Of a stretch of 64,000 bases of DNA, positions 16,798-25,765 are shown one piece after another. The translations under genes were made by a program, and so were the position numbers. The stretch spans positions 992,001-1,056,000 of the forward strand of contig CAVZQP010000002.1 of assembly GCA_963777485.1 (NCBI GenBank), read 5' to 3'. The stretch's first letter is position 1. Every line of letters starts with the position of its first letter. The stretch comes from Bog-473 sp963777485 (GTDB lineage: Bacteria > Actinomycetota > Acidimicrobiia > Acidimicrobiales > RAAP-2). The notes beneath the pieces were generated by a model. It saw only the letters and a program-made list of their open reading frames with translations, was not told the origin of the DNA and did not search any database.

Positions 16798-18609
16798 TCA
16801 GTCGTTCCCGGAGCCCCCGTTTTCGGGGCTGGTGGTGTTCCCGTTGGTGAGCGGGGTGCCGGGTGTCATGGCCACGCCTCGAACCACCTGGCCGTAGGTC
16901 GGCGGCAGCACCGTGCGGAAGGTCTCGTGGCCCACCTGGCTCGGTGAGGTGGCACCCAGCTGGTCGGTGATCTCCACCAGCTGGTTCGGGTCCGCACCCT
17001 GGTCGCCCGAGCCGCTCACCGTGGAGGTCGACGCCCACAGCGTGACGGTCCCGTCGCGGTGGACCTGACCGGTGAGGTTGCGCAGGCCGTCGGTCCCCGG
17101 CGCCCATGGCAGGCCGGTGCCGCCGTCGGTCGAGTTGAGCCCGGTGGGGTACTGGCTGCCGGCCCTGTTGGGCGACACGCCGTACGGGGTGCCGAGACCG
17201 AGGCCGCTCTGCAGCACGTAGTCGAGTTGCCACGCGCCGGTGGACGTGTTGAACGACCACTTCTGGAGGCCGGCCGTGGTCGATGCCGCGGCCGCGCTGT
17301 ACGTGTTGGTCGTGGGGTCGTAGGTGTTGTCACCCGCGCCCTCGTCCGCCACGTAGAGCGTCGTCGGGTTGGCGAACCACAGACCGAACGGGTAGTCGGA
17401 CGAGTCCGTCGCCTGCTTGGCGGGGGACGTCGGGAACCCCTTGAGGATGTAGCTGTTGGTCGGAACCAGCCCGGGGTTCTTCGCGGTCAGGCCCAGGGCC
17501 GGGTCGTTCGTCGAGTACGTCGGTGCAGTCCACGTGGACGCGCTCGGCAGCGTCGCGTGCGACGAGGGGAGCCCCACCCCACCCGCGTTGGTCGAGGTGC
17601 CGTTGGGGTCGGCGAAGTACACGGTGTCGACGCCGTTGCTGCCCGATCCCTTCGTGAAATAGACGACGCCGTCGTAGACGGCCAGGCCCCGGTAGTTGTT
17701 GTCCTTCCCCGACTTGTCGGCGGTGTTGCCGAGCTCGGCGACGTTGAAGTTGCCGTAGGGCGTGGGCGTGCCCGGGTTCTGGTCCGCCTCGGGCGCGTTG
17801 GCCGGTGTGAGGATCTGCGACCCGGCCCCGTCGATGACGGCGGCCGGCTCGGGGTTGGCGCCGTTGCCGGCGTTGCCGGTGGCGAAGATCGTGCCGTCGG
17901 GCCCGTCCTCGCGGTCGAGCACCGCAGCGCGGCCGTTGTCGCCGCTGAACGCGTTGGTCTCGGTGAAGCTGAAGTTCCTCCGGGCGTCCACCTGGGCCAC
18001 GGCCCGGTACACCGGATCGGCCGAGTCGGCGACGGTCGGGTCCGGTTCGCCCGGGGCGTTGGCGTTGGAGGCGTCGATCGTCCCGGGCCCGGCGACGTAA
18101 CCGACGAACGTGTCGTCACGGCCGTCCGTGGACTGGCTGAGGGCAAGCTCGGACTTGGACGAGAAGCTGGTGCTCAGGTAGTCGCCGCCGGCGGGACTGT
18201 CGGGAACGGTGACCGACCTGTCGACGCGGCCGCTCCGCGGGTCGACCTCCTGGAGGACGACGGGCTGCGTGACGCCGAAGCTGCCGTCGGCCGCGTCGTT
18301 GTTGAACACGAGGGGGTACGTGCCCGGCGCGACGGCCGTCCCGCACGTGACGTAGGCGGGATTGGCGGTGGCGCAGTTCGGTGGCAACTGCGTGGTGCCG
18401 GCGGTGACGGCGGCGTCGGTCGTCCAGACACCGGTGCTGACCAACAAGTCGCCGGGGCTGAAGCCCTCGTGCCCGCGCCCTTGCCCTTGCCCGTCGTCGG
18501 CGTTGGCCGTCCCTGAACCGGCGAGGACCGAGACCGGGCCGGCCAACGCGGCCAGCGCGACAGTGACAATCAGGATCCGTCGTCGGATCGGAAAGCGAAC
18601 GGGTTGCAT
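16798..18609 (-). CDS. Secreted protein of unknown function, beta-propeller-like
   Basis: 603 residues with a classic signal peptide: basic start, hydrophobic core IVTVALAALAGPVSVLAG and a small-residue cleavage site near ANA. The mature protein is rich in Gly, Asn, Thr and Asp and contains repeated short strands such as FNVAELGN, GLAVYDGVVYFTKG and TTLYVADEG, which look like propeller blades. No catalytic motif is recognised. AGGAGG precedes the ATG. It converges with the Fpg/Nei gene 14 bp away and does not appear to be in operon with the ABC permeases 171 bp upstream. I cannot name its function. Confidence 0.8.
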   Translation of the reverse strand: MQPVRFPIRRRILIVTVALAALAGPVSVLAGSGTANADDGQGQGRGHEGFSPGDLLVSTGVWTTDAAVTAGTTQLPPNCATANPAYVTCGTAVAPGTYPLVFNNDAADGSFGVTQPVVLQEVDPRSGRVDRSVTVPDSPAGGDYLSTSFSSKSELALSQSTDGRDDTFVGYVAGPGTIDASNANAPGEPDPTVADSADPVYRAVAQVDARRNFSFTETNAFSGDNGRAAVLDREDGPDGTIFATGNAGNGANPEPAAVIDGAGSQILTPANAPEADQNPGTPTPYGNFNVAELGNTADKSGKDNNYRGLAVYDGVVYFTKGSGSNGVDTVYFADPNGTSTNAGGVGLPSSHATLPSASTWTAPTYSTNDPALGLTAKNPGLVPTNSYILKGFPTSPAKQATDSSDYPFGLWFANPTTLYVADEGAGDNTYDPTTNTYSAAAASTTAGLQKWSFNTSTGAWQLDYVLQSGLGLGTPYGVSPNRAGSQYPTGLNSTDGGTGLPWAPGTDGLRNLTGQVHRDGTVTLWASTSTVSGSGDQGADPNQLVEITDQLGATSPSQVGHETFRTVLPPTYGQVVRGVAMTPGTPLTNGNTTSPENGGSGND

Positions 18610-18780
18610 CGTGCCTCCTGTCTGCCGGCGGAAACGGTTGGTGCACCCTCCGCCGGCCGCCGAATCGTCGGGTCCGTCGACGTTCTAAAGGGAGTCGCGC
18701 AAACGCTTCAAGTGAGAACGGGCGGCGTCGCCCTCCGGTCACCGAATGTTCCGCAATGGTTCACCGACGTCTCTTGCCGG

Positions 18781-19827
18781 TCAGTTGAGGCGCCGCACCC
18801 ACCAAACGGCGAAAGCGCCGACAGCGATCGCAAGGCCGAAGAAGATGAGCGACTCGTACGCCTGGAACGGCCAGTAGCGGCTCGCCGGCTGGTACGTGAC
18901 GACATTGGACAGATGCAACTGGTTGACACAGCGCGCGACGAGGTTGCCCGCCCCCTGCAAGGTGGAGGCTTGTGCGCCTGACGGCTTGATGTTCGGGCAC
19001 GAACCGACGCCGGGGATGTGCACCCCGCCGGGGCCGACCACGGAGAGCGGGTTGACTGCGAACCCCGTTGCGCCACCACGGACCGCCTGACCAGCCGGAT
19101 TGACCACGGATGCGTTCATCACCCATGCGCCCGGCGGGAGGTGCGCCCCGACCTGGACGCGCCGCGGGTCGGTGATGGTGAATGGGCTGCGCAGCGTCAG
19201 TGGTGCCATCAGGTGGGGCCGCACCCACTCGACGACAGCCACCCGCACGGCAGCGAACGCCACGAGGGCGGCGCCCATGGCGGCGACCGTCCTCCGGATG
19301 AGCGCGCCCGCCGCGACGCCCACCGCGAAGGCGAACGCGGCGTAGGCAACGGGCACGATGCCGTGCGTGTCGAAGTGGGCAAAGGGCCCGGCACCGACGA
19401 CGAAGTCGAACGGACTGGACCACCAGGTCACCATGAGACTGCACAGTCCGACGACCGCCATGCCGCCGAGACCGAGCAGCAGAAGCTTGGTGAGGGTCCA
19501 ACGCTCCCGCGAGATGCTCTGGGTCCAGGCCAGACGGAAGGTCCCCGACTCGAGCTCGCGCGCCACGAGAGGCACGCCCCAGAACAGGCCGATGAGGCCG
19601 GGCACGACGAGGACGAGAGCGTCGAGCCAGCTGCCCATCAGTGCGTACTTGTCGATGAAGTCGTTGGCCGCATTGCCGCAGCCCGCGCCCGTACAGGAGC
19701 TCACGTTGGTGTGGAAGTCGGCCAGCAGCTGCGAGCCCACCATCACGACCACCACAGCCAAGCCGGCGAGCCCTGCCGCCGCCACGATCGCCTGGGACCG
19801 GAACTGCCGGAAGCTCAGCCAGAGCAT
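18781..19827 (-). CDS. ABC-2 type transporter permease (second copy)
   Basis: A 348-residue membrane protein with about six hydrophobic segments and a large external loop between segments 1 and 2 plus another near the C terminus. The cytoplasmic helix REELESGTFRLAWTQSISRERW-like region (ELESGTFRLAWTQS) is shared almost word for word with the adjacent permease, showing tandem duplication. With that protein and the ATPase it should form one exporter of the YtrBCDEF/ABC-2 kind. The external loops differ between the paralogues, suggesting a heterodimeric membrane part. The gap to the upstream permease gene is 25 bp. Confidence 0.85.
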   Translation of the reverse strand: MLWLSFRQFRSQAIVAAAGLAGLAVVVVMVGSQLLADFHTNVSSCTGAGCGNAANDFIDKYALMGSWLDALVLVVPGLIGLFWGVPLVARELESGTFRLAWTQSISRERWTLTKLLLLGLGGMAVVGLCSLMVTWWSSPFDFVVGAGPFAHFDTHGIVPVAYAAFAFAVGVAAGALIRRTVAAMGAALVAFAAVRVAVVEWVRPHLMAPLTLRSPFTITDPRRVQVGAHLPPGAWVMNASVVNPAGQAVRGGATGFAVNPLSVVGPGGVHIPGVGSCPNIKPSGAQASTLQGAGNLVARCVNQLHLSNVVTYQPASRYWPFQAYESLIFFGLAIAVGAFAVWWVRRLN

Positions 19828-19852
19828 GCGCCGCGGGCCCTCTCCGGTCCGC

Positions 19853-20953
19853 TCACGTGATCCGGTGGCGGACCCACCACGTGCAGACGCCGGCGAGCAC
19901 CAACCCGAGCACCACGAAGAGCGCCGTCTCGATCGCCTGGAACGTCCAGAACCGGTTGGCCGGCTGGTACGTCACGGCTGCGTGGTAGTTGGCGCTCAGG
20001 GTGTTGACGCAGTGGGTGAATGCGTCCTGGATGCCGCCCGTCGCCCGGGTCGTGGAGTGCGAGCCGAGGGTTCCGGGGTCGCCCTTGTTGAAGAGACCCG
20101 GCGGGGGCACCGCCGTCCCGAGGTTGGGGCACGCCTGCTGCATGACCGCCGTCGTGGGCGACTGCCCGGCGTCGTTGACGATGCTCGCCCCGTACACCCA
20201 CGCGTTGGGCAGGCGGGGTGCCTGCGCCATGACGGACGCGGTTGCGTGCGAGCCGATGGGGCCGTTGAGCTGAAAGCCAGTGTTCGTGGCCGACAGCGTC
20301 TGCGTGAAGGTGACGGGGCTCATGTAGTGCGCCCGCACCCAGTCCGTCACGACGAAGCGGGCGGCGATGAACCCGGCCAGTGTCACCGCCATCGCCGGCA
20401 GGGTCCGTCGCAGGATCAGGCCCGCCGTCACGCCGAGGGCGAAGGCGAACAACGCGTACCCGCCCGCCACGAAGCCGTGCACCGCGAAGTTGCCCGCGCC
20501 GAACCGATCCGGGCTCGCCGCATCGAGCGGGCTGGCCCACCAATTCACCATCAGGCTGAGCAACCCCGCCGCGAGGAAGCTGGCGAGTCCCACCAGGCCG
20601 AGCTTGACGAGCAGCCAACGCGTCCGGCTCACGCTCTGGGTCCACGCCAGGCGGAACGTGCCCGTCTCGAGCTCGTGCGCAATGAGCGGCGACCCCCAGA
20701 ACATCCCGATGAGCGCCGGCGCCACCAGGACCAGCGCAATCACGCCGTATTGGAGCCCGCGGTAGGTGATGGTGACCGGATTGGTGTTGCAGGCCGCGCT
20801 CTGACCGCCGGACTCCCGACAGGCGGCCACCGCCGAGTCGTAGACGCTGACGAGGTGGGGCCCGGTGATCGCCAGCACGACACCGACGACGACCAGTACT
20901 GCCGCGCCGACCAGCGCCTGCCCGCGGAACAGTCGCCAACCGAATGCGATCAT
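19853..20953 (-). CDS. ABC-2 type transporter permease (first copy)
   Basis: 366 residues, paralogous to the permease that follows it: both have ELETGTFRLAWTQS-type cytoplasmic motifs, a C-terminal VTYQPANRFW/YQPASRYW element before the last membrane segment, and the same topology of about six segments. Its start overlaps the ATPase stop by 4 bp. The extracytoplasmic domain contains several cysteines (ACRESGGQSAACN), possibly disulfide-bonded. The transported substrate is unknown. Relatives under YtrA-type GntR control are often linked to cell-wall or membrane stress. Confidence 0.87.
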   Translation of the reverse strand: MIAFGWRLFRGQALVGAAVLVVVGVVLAITGPHLVSVYDSAVAACRESGGQSAACNTNPVTITYRGLQYGVIALVLVAPALIGMFWGSPLIAHELETGTFRLAWTQSVSRTRWLLVKLGLVGLASFLAAGLLSLMVNWWASPLDAASPDRFGAGNFAVHGFVAGGYALFAFALGVTAGLILRRTLPAMAVTLAGFIAARFVVTDWVRAHYMSPVTFTQTLSATNTGFQLNGPIGSHATASVMAQAPRLPNAWVYGASIVNDAGQSPTTAVMQQACPNLGTAVPPPGLFNKGDPGTLGSHSTTRATGGIQDAFTHCVNTLSANYHAAVTYQPANRFWTFQAIETALFVVLGLVLAGVCTWWVRHRIT

Positions 20954-21870
20954 CGGACGACGTCCAATTGGGACACGGCAGCCCCGTCGTCGGGGTTGCG
21001 GCGGCGCCGGGTGCCGAGTCCCGCCTGGCCCATGTAGGCCAGCACCAGATCCTCGAGGTCCACCTGCTCGACCGTCCAGGACGGGTCGAGGATCGGACCG
21101 TCGCTGCGTACGAAGAGCGTGCTCTGGCGTTCGGTATGGCTGGCTTCGATCACGTGCTGGTCGCGGGGGAGCGCATCGACGTCGTGGCGTGGACCGGTCA
21201 AGCGGTGATGCGACGCGAGGAGCTCGTCGACCTCACCTGCGAGCTGCACGCGCGAGGACACGAGCACGACCAGGTAGTCGCAGACCCGTTCCAAGTCCGC
21301 CACCAGGTGCGACGAGAGCACCACGCTGACGCCCTGCTCGACGACGACCTCCATGAGGCTCTGGAGGAACTCGCGCCGGGCGAGCGGGTCGAGGCTTGCC
21401 ACGGGCTCGTCGAGGATCAGGAATTCGGGGCGCTTGGCCACGGCGAGCGTCAGCGCCAGTTGGGCGCGCTGGCCGCCGGACAATGTTCCCGCCTTCTGCT
21501 TCGGGTCGAGGTCGAGATCCTCGATGCGCCGACGCGCCACCTCTGTGTCCCACCCGGGGTTCATGTGCGCCCCGAGCGCGAGATGGTCGGCGACCGTGAG
21601 CCGGGCGTAGGTGGGTGTGTCCTGGGCGACGAAGCCCACCCTTGAGAGCTGCGCAGGGCTGTCGCTCGGCTTGTTCCCGAGCACCTCGATGCTGCCCGCG
21701 CTCGGCGTGAGCAGCCCCACGGCCAGGTGGATGAGCGTCGTCTTGCCGGCGCCGTTCGGGCCGACGAGCCCGACCACATGGCCGGAGGGGACGTCGAGAT
21801 CGCACTCGTTGAGTGCCCACTTCCGGCCATAGCGCTTGCCCAACCTGCGGGCGCTCAGGACCGTGCTCAC
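20950..21870 (-). CDS. ABC transporter ATP-binding protein
   Basis: A 306-residue nucleotide-binding subunit. Walker A is GPNGAGKTT near residue 37, the signature is LSGGQRAQLAL, and Walker B with catalytic Glu is FLILDEPVASLDP, followed by the H-loop in SSHLVADLE. A C-terminal extension of about 90 residues follows the catalytic domain, as in many drug or peptide exporters. It overlaps the GntR gene and the first permease gene by 4 bp each, giving tight translational coupling in the order regulator, ATPase, permease, permease. Confidence 0.93.
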   Translation of the reverse strand: MSTVLSARRLGKRYGRKWALNECDLDVPSGHVVGLVGPNGAGKTTLIHLAVGLLTPSAGSIEVLGNKPSDSPAQLSRVGFVAQDTPTYARLTVADHLALGAHMNPGWDTEVARRRIEDLDLDPKQKAGTLSGGQRAQLALTLAVAKRPEFLILDEPVASLDPLARREFLQSLMEVVVEQGVSVVLSSHLVADLERVCDYLVVLVSSRVQLAGEVDELLASHHRLTGPRHDVDALPRDQHVIEASHTERQSTLFVRSDGPILDPSWTVEQVDLEDLVLAYMGQAGLGTRRRRNPDDGAAVSQLDVVR

Positions 21871-22259
21871 GCTATTTCCTCGTCAGCGGCGGACCGAAAG
21901 GAAGATTGGAAGAGTGCCTCGATGCTCTCGTCGTCGAGACCGGCCCGCCTCGCCTTGGCGATCCACGTCTGCAGGGCACGGCGGAGCGGGCCGTGCGCGG
22001 CGAGCGATTCGCCCGCGAGCGAGCCCGTGATGAACGTGCCGACTCCGGGCCGCGCACTTGCGAGACCTTCATGCTCGAGCTCGCGGTAGGCCTTGAGGAC
22101 GGTGTTCGGGTTGATGGCCAGCTGGGCGACAACCTCCTTGACCGTCGGCAGCTGGTCGCCGTCGTGCAGGAGCCCGAGGCGCATGGCCTGGCGGACCTGC
22201 TGGACGATCTGGAGGTAGGGGGACACCCCGGAGCGGCTGTCGAGATGGAACTCGATCAC
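21867..22259 (-). CDS. GntR family regulator, YtrA subfamily
   Basis: A 130-residue protein with an N-terminal GntR winged helix (PYLQIVQQVRQAMRLGLLHDGDQLPTVKEV region) and the helix AINPNTVLKAYRELEHEGL. The short C terminus places it in the YtrA subfamily, which lacks a large effector domain and usually represses its own ABC operon until cell-envelope stress. It is the first gene of the four-gene operon. A perfect 10-bp inverted repeat lies 10 bp before its GTG start and is the likely autoregulatory operator. Confidence 0.92.
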   Translation of the reverse strand: MIEFHLDSRSGVSPYLQIVQQVRQAMRLGLLHDGDQLPTVKEVVAQLAINPNTVLKAYRELEHEGLASARPGVGTFITGSLAGESLAAHGPLRRALQTWIAKARRAGLDDESIEALFQSSFRSAADEEIA

Positions 22260-22268
22260 GAGGACCTC

Positions 22269-22292
22269 ATTTATCTAGATGACTAGATAAAT
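22269..22292. promoter_or_regulatory. Operator of the GntR-ABC operon
   Basis: ATTTATCTAG and CTAGATAAAT form a perfect 10-bp inverted repeat around ATGA, in an A+T-rich island immediately upstream of the GntR gene. Position and symmetry suit an autorepressing YtrA-type dimer sitting on the promoter. Confidence 0.75.
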
Positions 22293-22374
22293 AGTGTTCC
22301 TCCGGTCCCGCGATGTCAAGGCGGGCGGGCTGACCCCCGAAGTCAGCATCCGGCTGGCCCCCGGGAGACCGTGT

Positions 22375-23049
22375 TCAGGTGAGCGGCGGCAGTCCCTTCG
22401 CGATCAGGTCGACGCCGAACACGAGGAACAGGGCGGCCATGACCGCGGCGTTGTGCGCGCCGAGCCATACCTTGGCCGAGTCGAGCGAGGCGCGTGCCCG
22501 CTCACCGCCGGCCAGCGCGTAGAGCACCGGTCCGGCGATGCTCACACTGGCGAGGAGGACGAACACCGCGATCGCGACGATCGCGTCGCTCGTCGACAGG
22601 CCGAGCTGTGCCAGACCGGCCGCCGAGCCCATCGTGAGGATCAGGTTCTTGGGGTTCACCGCCGCGAGGACGACGCCGAGGCCTGCAGCCTGTAACGGCG
22701 AGAACGAGTCGACGTGTGCCATCCATTTGGGCATCGTTGGCTCCGCACCGGGAGCCGGCCGGTTACGCCAGTTGCGGCGCGCCAGGAGCAGGAACACGAC
22801 GCCGAGGACGATCTTGCCCCACGAGACCGAGTCCGCGGCCGTCGAGCTGGTGGCCACGTTGCCGTCGTGGGACACGACGTAGACGATCGTGCTGACGGCG
22901 GCCAGCGCCACGACCCAGCCGAACAGGAAGGCCGGCCCGTTCGCCCGGGCCCGCGTCGAGAACAGCATGAGGATCACTGCGATGATCGGGATTGGGCTGA
23001 TCGCGACCGCGATCGCGAACGTCAGTACCTCGCTGATCCCCTGTCCCAC
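22375..23049 (-). CDS. GAP/Sap family membrane protein (LysE-like fold)
   Basis: A 224-residue protein with about six membrane segments. The first segment FAIAVAISPIPIIAVILMLFS is typical of the GAP family (mycobacterial sulfolipid/GPL-addressing proteins), which shares the LysE transporter fold. The repeat-equivalent segment AAVNPKNLILTMGSAAGL is also present. Mycobacterial members help move glycolipids to the surface. The ligand here is unknown. It lies 14 bp downstream of the peroxiredoxin gene on the same strand, probably co-transcribed, without an obvious functional link. Confidence 0.8.
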   Translation of the reverse strand: MGQGISEVLTFAIAVAISPIPIIAVILMLFSTRARANGPAFLFGWVVALAAVSTIVYVVSHDGNVATSSTAADSVSWGKIVLGVVFLLLARRNWRNRPAPGAEPTMPKWMAHVDSFSPLQAAGLGVVLAAVNPKNLILTMGSAAGLAQLGLSTSDAIVAIAVFVLLASVSIAGPVLYALAGGERARASLDSAKVWLGAHNAAVMAALFLVFGVDLIAKGLPPLT

Positions 23050-23063
23050 GGAGCGCCGGAGAC

Positions 23064-23531
23064 CTAGCTCTCGTTGACCTCGTCGAGGACCTTGGCCGCA
23101 TGCCCGTCGGCCTTGACGTGGTACCAGGCCCGCTGCACCTTTCCGTTGGGCCCGACGAGAAACGTGGAGCGAATGGTGCCGACGGTCTTCTTCCCGTACA
23201 TCGTCTTCTCACCCCAGGCCCCGTACTTCTCCATCACCTTCTTGTCGGTGTCGGTCAGAAGGGGGAACTTGAGCTTGTACTTCGTGCGGAATTTCACGTG
23301 CTTCTCGGCCTTGTCAGGGGAGATGCCGAGCACCGCCACGCCCGCCTTCTCGAAGGTCTTGAGGTTGTCGTTGAATTGACACGCCTCCTTGGTGCAGCCC
23401 GGCGTGTCGTCGGCCGGATAGAAGTACACGATGACCCGCTGACCCTTGAAATCGGAGAGCTTCACCGGCTTTCCGTCCTGGTCAGGCAGGGTGAACGCGG
23501 GGGCGGTGGCTCCCGCCTCGAGTTTGGCCAT
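23064..23531 (-). CDS. bcp: Peroxiredoxin, BCP/PrxQ type
   Basis: A 155-residue thiol peroxidase. It has the FYPADDTPGCTKEAC signature, with the peroxidatic cysteine in PGCT and a resolving cysteine five residues on, the atypical 2-Cys arrangement of PrxQ. It reduces hydrogen peroxide and organic hydroperoxides using thioredoxin or similar thiols. The ATG giving MAKLEAGATAPAFTLPDQDG matches the family N terminus. The longer frame upstream would enter the divergent helicase gene. It is divergent from the DEAD-box helicase. Confidence 0.93.
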   Translation of the reverse strand: MAKLEAGATAPAFTLPDQDGKPVKLSDFKGQRVIVYFYPADDTPGCTKEACQFNDNLKTFEKAGVAVLGISPDKAEKHVKFRTKYKLKFPLLTDTDKKVMEKYGAWGEKTMYGKKTVGTIRSTFLVGPNGKVQRAWYHVKADGHAAKVLDEVNES

Positions 23532-23605
23532 CGTCGGAGTCCTCCTCGGCTCGCCGGAGCGATCACTTTGGCACACCATGCCGCGGGATACCTGGTCTGG
23601 GCTGG

Positions 23606-23611
23606 TACAAT
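23606..23611 (+). promoter_or_regulatory. Possible -10 element for the helicase gene
   Basis: TACAAT stands out in G+C-rich sequence 95 bp before the helicase ATG and would give a 5' leader of roughly 90 nt, common for DEAD-box helicase genes. No clear -35 hexamer is seen. Confidence 0.3.
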
Positions 23612-23706
23612 GGGGACTGCGACCGCTGGCAGGGGCCGGCGAGTCGGGGCCGATTCTCACTCCAGTGGAAGGCGCAGGGCCCCGCCGGAGATCACAGAGA
23701 GGGTCC

Positions 23707-24990
23707 ATGACCGTCGAGGCCTTGACCGGCGCGCATGCCGGCACACCACCCGGAGACACCGCCGCTCCGGGTGACGACACCTATGAGACAGCCAGGACCT
23801 TCGAGTCCCTCGGCGTCTCCGAAGAACTGACCAAAGCGCTGGCTGATGAGGGCATCGTCAGCGCTTTTCCAATTCAGGCACTGACCGTTGCCGACGCGCT
23901 CGCGGGGCGAGACGTGTGCGGCAAAGCGAAGACAGGGTCAGGCAAGACGCTGGCCTTCGGCGTGCCGCTGCTGCAGCGGGCCAAGGCCACGCGGGATGCC
24001 CAGGGCCCTCGACAGACCCCCCGGCCCGCCAGACCCTTGGCACTGGTGTTGCTGCCCACGCGCGAACTGGCGGTGCAGGTCTACGACGTGTTGACGCCGC
24101 TCGCCCGAAAGCTCGGGCTGCGCGCCGTCGCCGTATACGGAGGAGCGGACATCGACCGCCAGGTAGCCAAGCTGCGCAAGGGTGTCGACCTCGTGATCGC
24201 GACGCCGGGCCGGCTGATCGACCTCGGCGACCGGGGCGAGGTGGCGGTGGACGAGCTCGAAACCCTCGTCCTCGACGAGGCGGACCGGATGGCCGACATG
24301 GGTTTCATGCCACAGGTCGAGTGGGTGTTGCGCCGTCTCGACCAGGCGCACCAGACGCTGTTGTTCTCGGCAACTCTCGACGGTGCGGTGGACCGCCTGG
24401 TCAAGCGCTACCTCACCGAGCCGGTATTCCACGAAGTGGCGTCGTCCACGCAGACCGTGACGCTCATGGAGCACCGTTTTCTCCAAGTGCACCAGATGGA
24501 CAAGGTCAAGGTTGCGGCGGCCATCTGCCGCAACCAGGAGAAGTCGCTCCTCTTCGTCCGCACCAAGCGGGGCGCGGATCGTCTGGTCGAAAACCTGGGT
24601 AAAGAGGGCGTGCGCGCCGCCGCCATCCACGGCGACCTACGGCAATCCAGCCGTGAGAAGGCACTGTCCGACTTCTCCAGCGGCAAGCTTCCGGTGCTCG
24701 TGGCGACAGACGTCGCCGCGCGTGGCCTGCACATCGAAGCTGTTGACGGCGTGATCCACTTCGACCCGCCCGAGGATCACAAGGCCTACCTTCACCGGTC
24801 GGGCCGTACGGCGCGAGCGGGCCGCGCGGGCGTCGTCGTGAGCCTCGCGCTGTGGAACCAACTCGTGGAGATGGAGGTGATCCAGCGCCGGCTCGGCCTG
24901 CGCATCCCCATCGTCGAGATGTTCTCCAACGATCCTCGACTCGCCGACCTCGCCGCCTGGATGCCAAAGCCCGAAGAGAGCGTGCTCTGA
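23707..24990 (+). CDS. DEAD-box RNA helicase
   Basis: A 427-residue ATP-dependent RNA helicase core without long extensions. Motifs in order: an upstream Phe and Q motif (FESLGVSEEL, FPIQALT), I AKTGSGKT, Ia PTRELAVQ, GG, Ib TPGRL, II DEAD, III SAT, then IV LLFVRTKRGAD, V ATDVAARGLHI and VI HRSGRTARAG. Such proteins remodel rRNA and mRNA, often in the cold. I start at the ATG giving MTVEALTG, preceded by a purine-rich AGAGAGGG. The following PIG-L gene begins within about 20 bp, so an operon is likely. Confidence 0.94.
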   Translation: MTVEALTGAHAGTPPGDTAAPGDDTYETARTFESLGVSEELTKALADEGIVSAFPIQALTVADALAGRDVCGKAKTGSGKTLAFGVPLLQRAKATRDAQGPRQTPRPARPLALVLLPTRELAVQVYDVLTPLARKLGLRAVAVYGGADIDRQVAKLRKGVDLVIATPGRLIDLGDRGEVAVDELETLVLDEADRMADMGFMPQVEWVLRRLDQAHQTLLFSATLDGAVDRLVKRYLTEPVFHEVASSTQTVTLMEHRFLQVHQMDKVKVAAAICRNQEKSLLFVRTKRGADRLVENLGKEGVRAAAIHGDLRQSSREKALSDFSSGKLPVLVATDVAARGLHIEAVDGVIHFDPPEDHKAYLHRSGRTARAGRAGVVVSLALWNQLVEMEVIQRRLGLRIPIVEMFSNDPRLADLAAWMPKPEESVL

Positions 24991-25007
24991 GCGACGCCGA
25001 CGACACC

Positions 25008-25759
25008 GTGCGGGTCGCGCTGTGGTCGCCCGAGGACGGGGTGCAACGTGTGCTCGTCGTGACCGCGCATCCCGATGACGTCGATTTCGGTTCGGCCGGG
25101 TCTGTCGCCGCCTTCACCGACGCGGGGCTCGATGTCACCTATTGCATCGTCACGAACGGTGAGGCGGGTGGTTCCGATCGTGCGATGTCACGGTCCGAGA
25201 TGGCGGCGCTGCGCCAGGACGAACAGCGGGCCGCTGCGGCAGTGGTGGGGGTGAGCGACGTGCGGTTCCTCGGCCACCCCGACGGCAGGGTGCAGCCGAC
25301 CTTCGACCTCCGCCGCGACATCAGCCGTGTGATCCGCCAGGTCCGCCCTCAGCGCGTCGTGACCCAGTCGCCCGAGCGGGATCTGGGCTTCATCTATGCC
25401 AGTCATCCCGACCACCTGGCCGCCGGTGAGGCGGCCTTGGACGCCGTGTATCCGGACGCCCGGAACCCCTTCGCTCATCCCGAACTGCTCGAGTCGGAGC
25501 GTCTCGAACCCTGGACGGTGAACGAGCTTTGGATCATGGGCCCGGGCAGGCCGGCGCCGACGCCGACTCGATCGCCGTCGAGACGACGAACACGGTGGAA
25601 CGCAAGGTCTCGGCACTCATGTGCCACAAGAGCCAGATGCCGGACCCCCCGGACGCGATGGGAGAGCGGATTCGCACCTGGGCGCAGGCGGCGGGGGAGG
25701 CGGCGGGCCTCACGGCGGGTCGCTCGGCCGAGATGTACCGGATCATCCGTATCCCCTGA
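25008..25759 (+). pseudogene. PIG-L family deacetylase, frameshifted
   Basis: An LmbE/PIG-L-type zinc deacetylase split by one frame change. The first part carries the metal motif VTAHPDDVDFGSAG, then NGEAGGSDR, FLGHPDGR and SHPDHLAAGEA. The C-terminal part, in the next frame, starts around QAGADADSIAVETTNTVERK and ends at 25759. The switch lies near 25535-25580, by a G/C-rich run (GGGCCCGGGCAGG), and equals a one-base deletion. Neither fragment has other damage, so a sequencing or assembly error is as likely as true loss. Intact relatives remove acyl groups from N-acetylglucosamine-type substrates. The start GTG at 25008 is tentative. Confidence 0.8.
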
Positions 25760-25765
25760 GCGGAC

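Noticed and set aside
23532..23780. Longer peroxiredoxin frame reaching 23780
   Set aside because: It would run through the promoter and start of the divergent helicase gene. MAKLEAG at 23531 matches the family N terminus.
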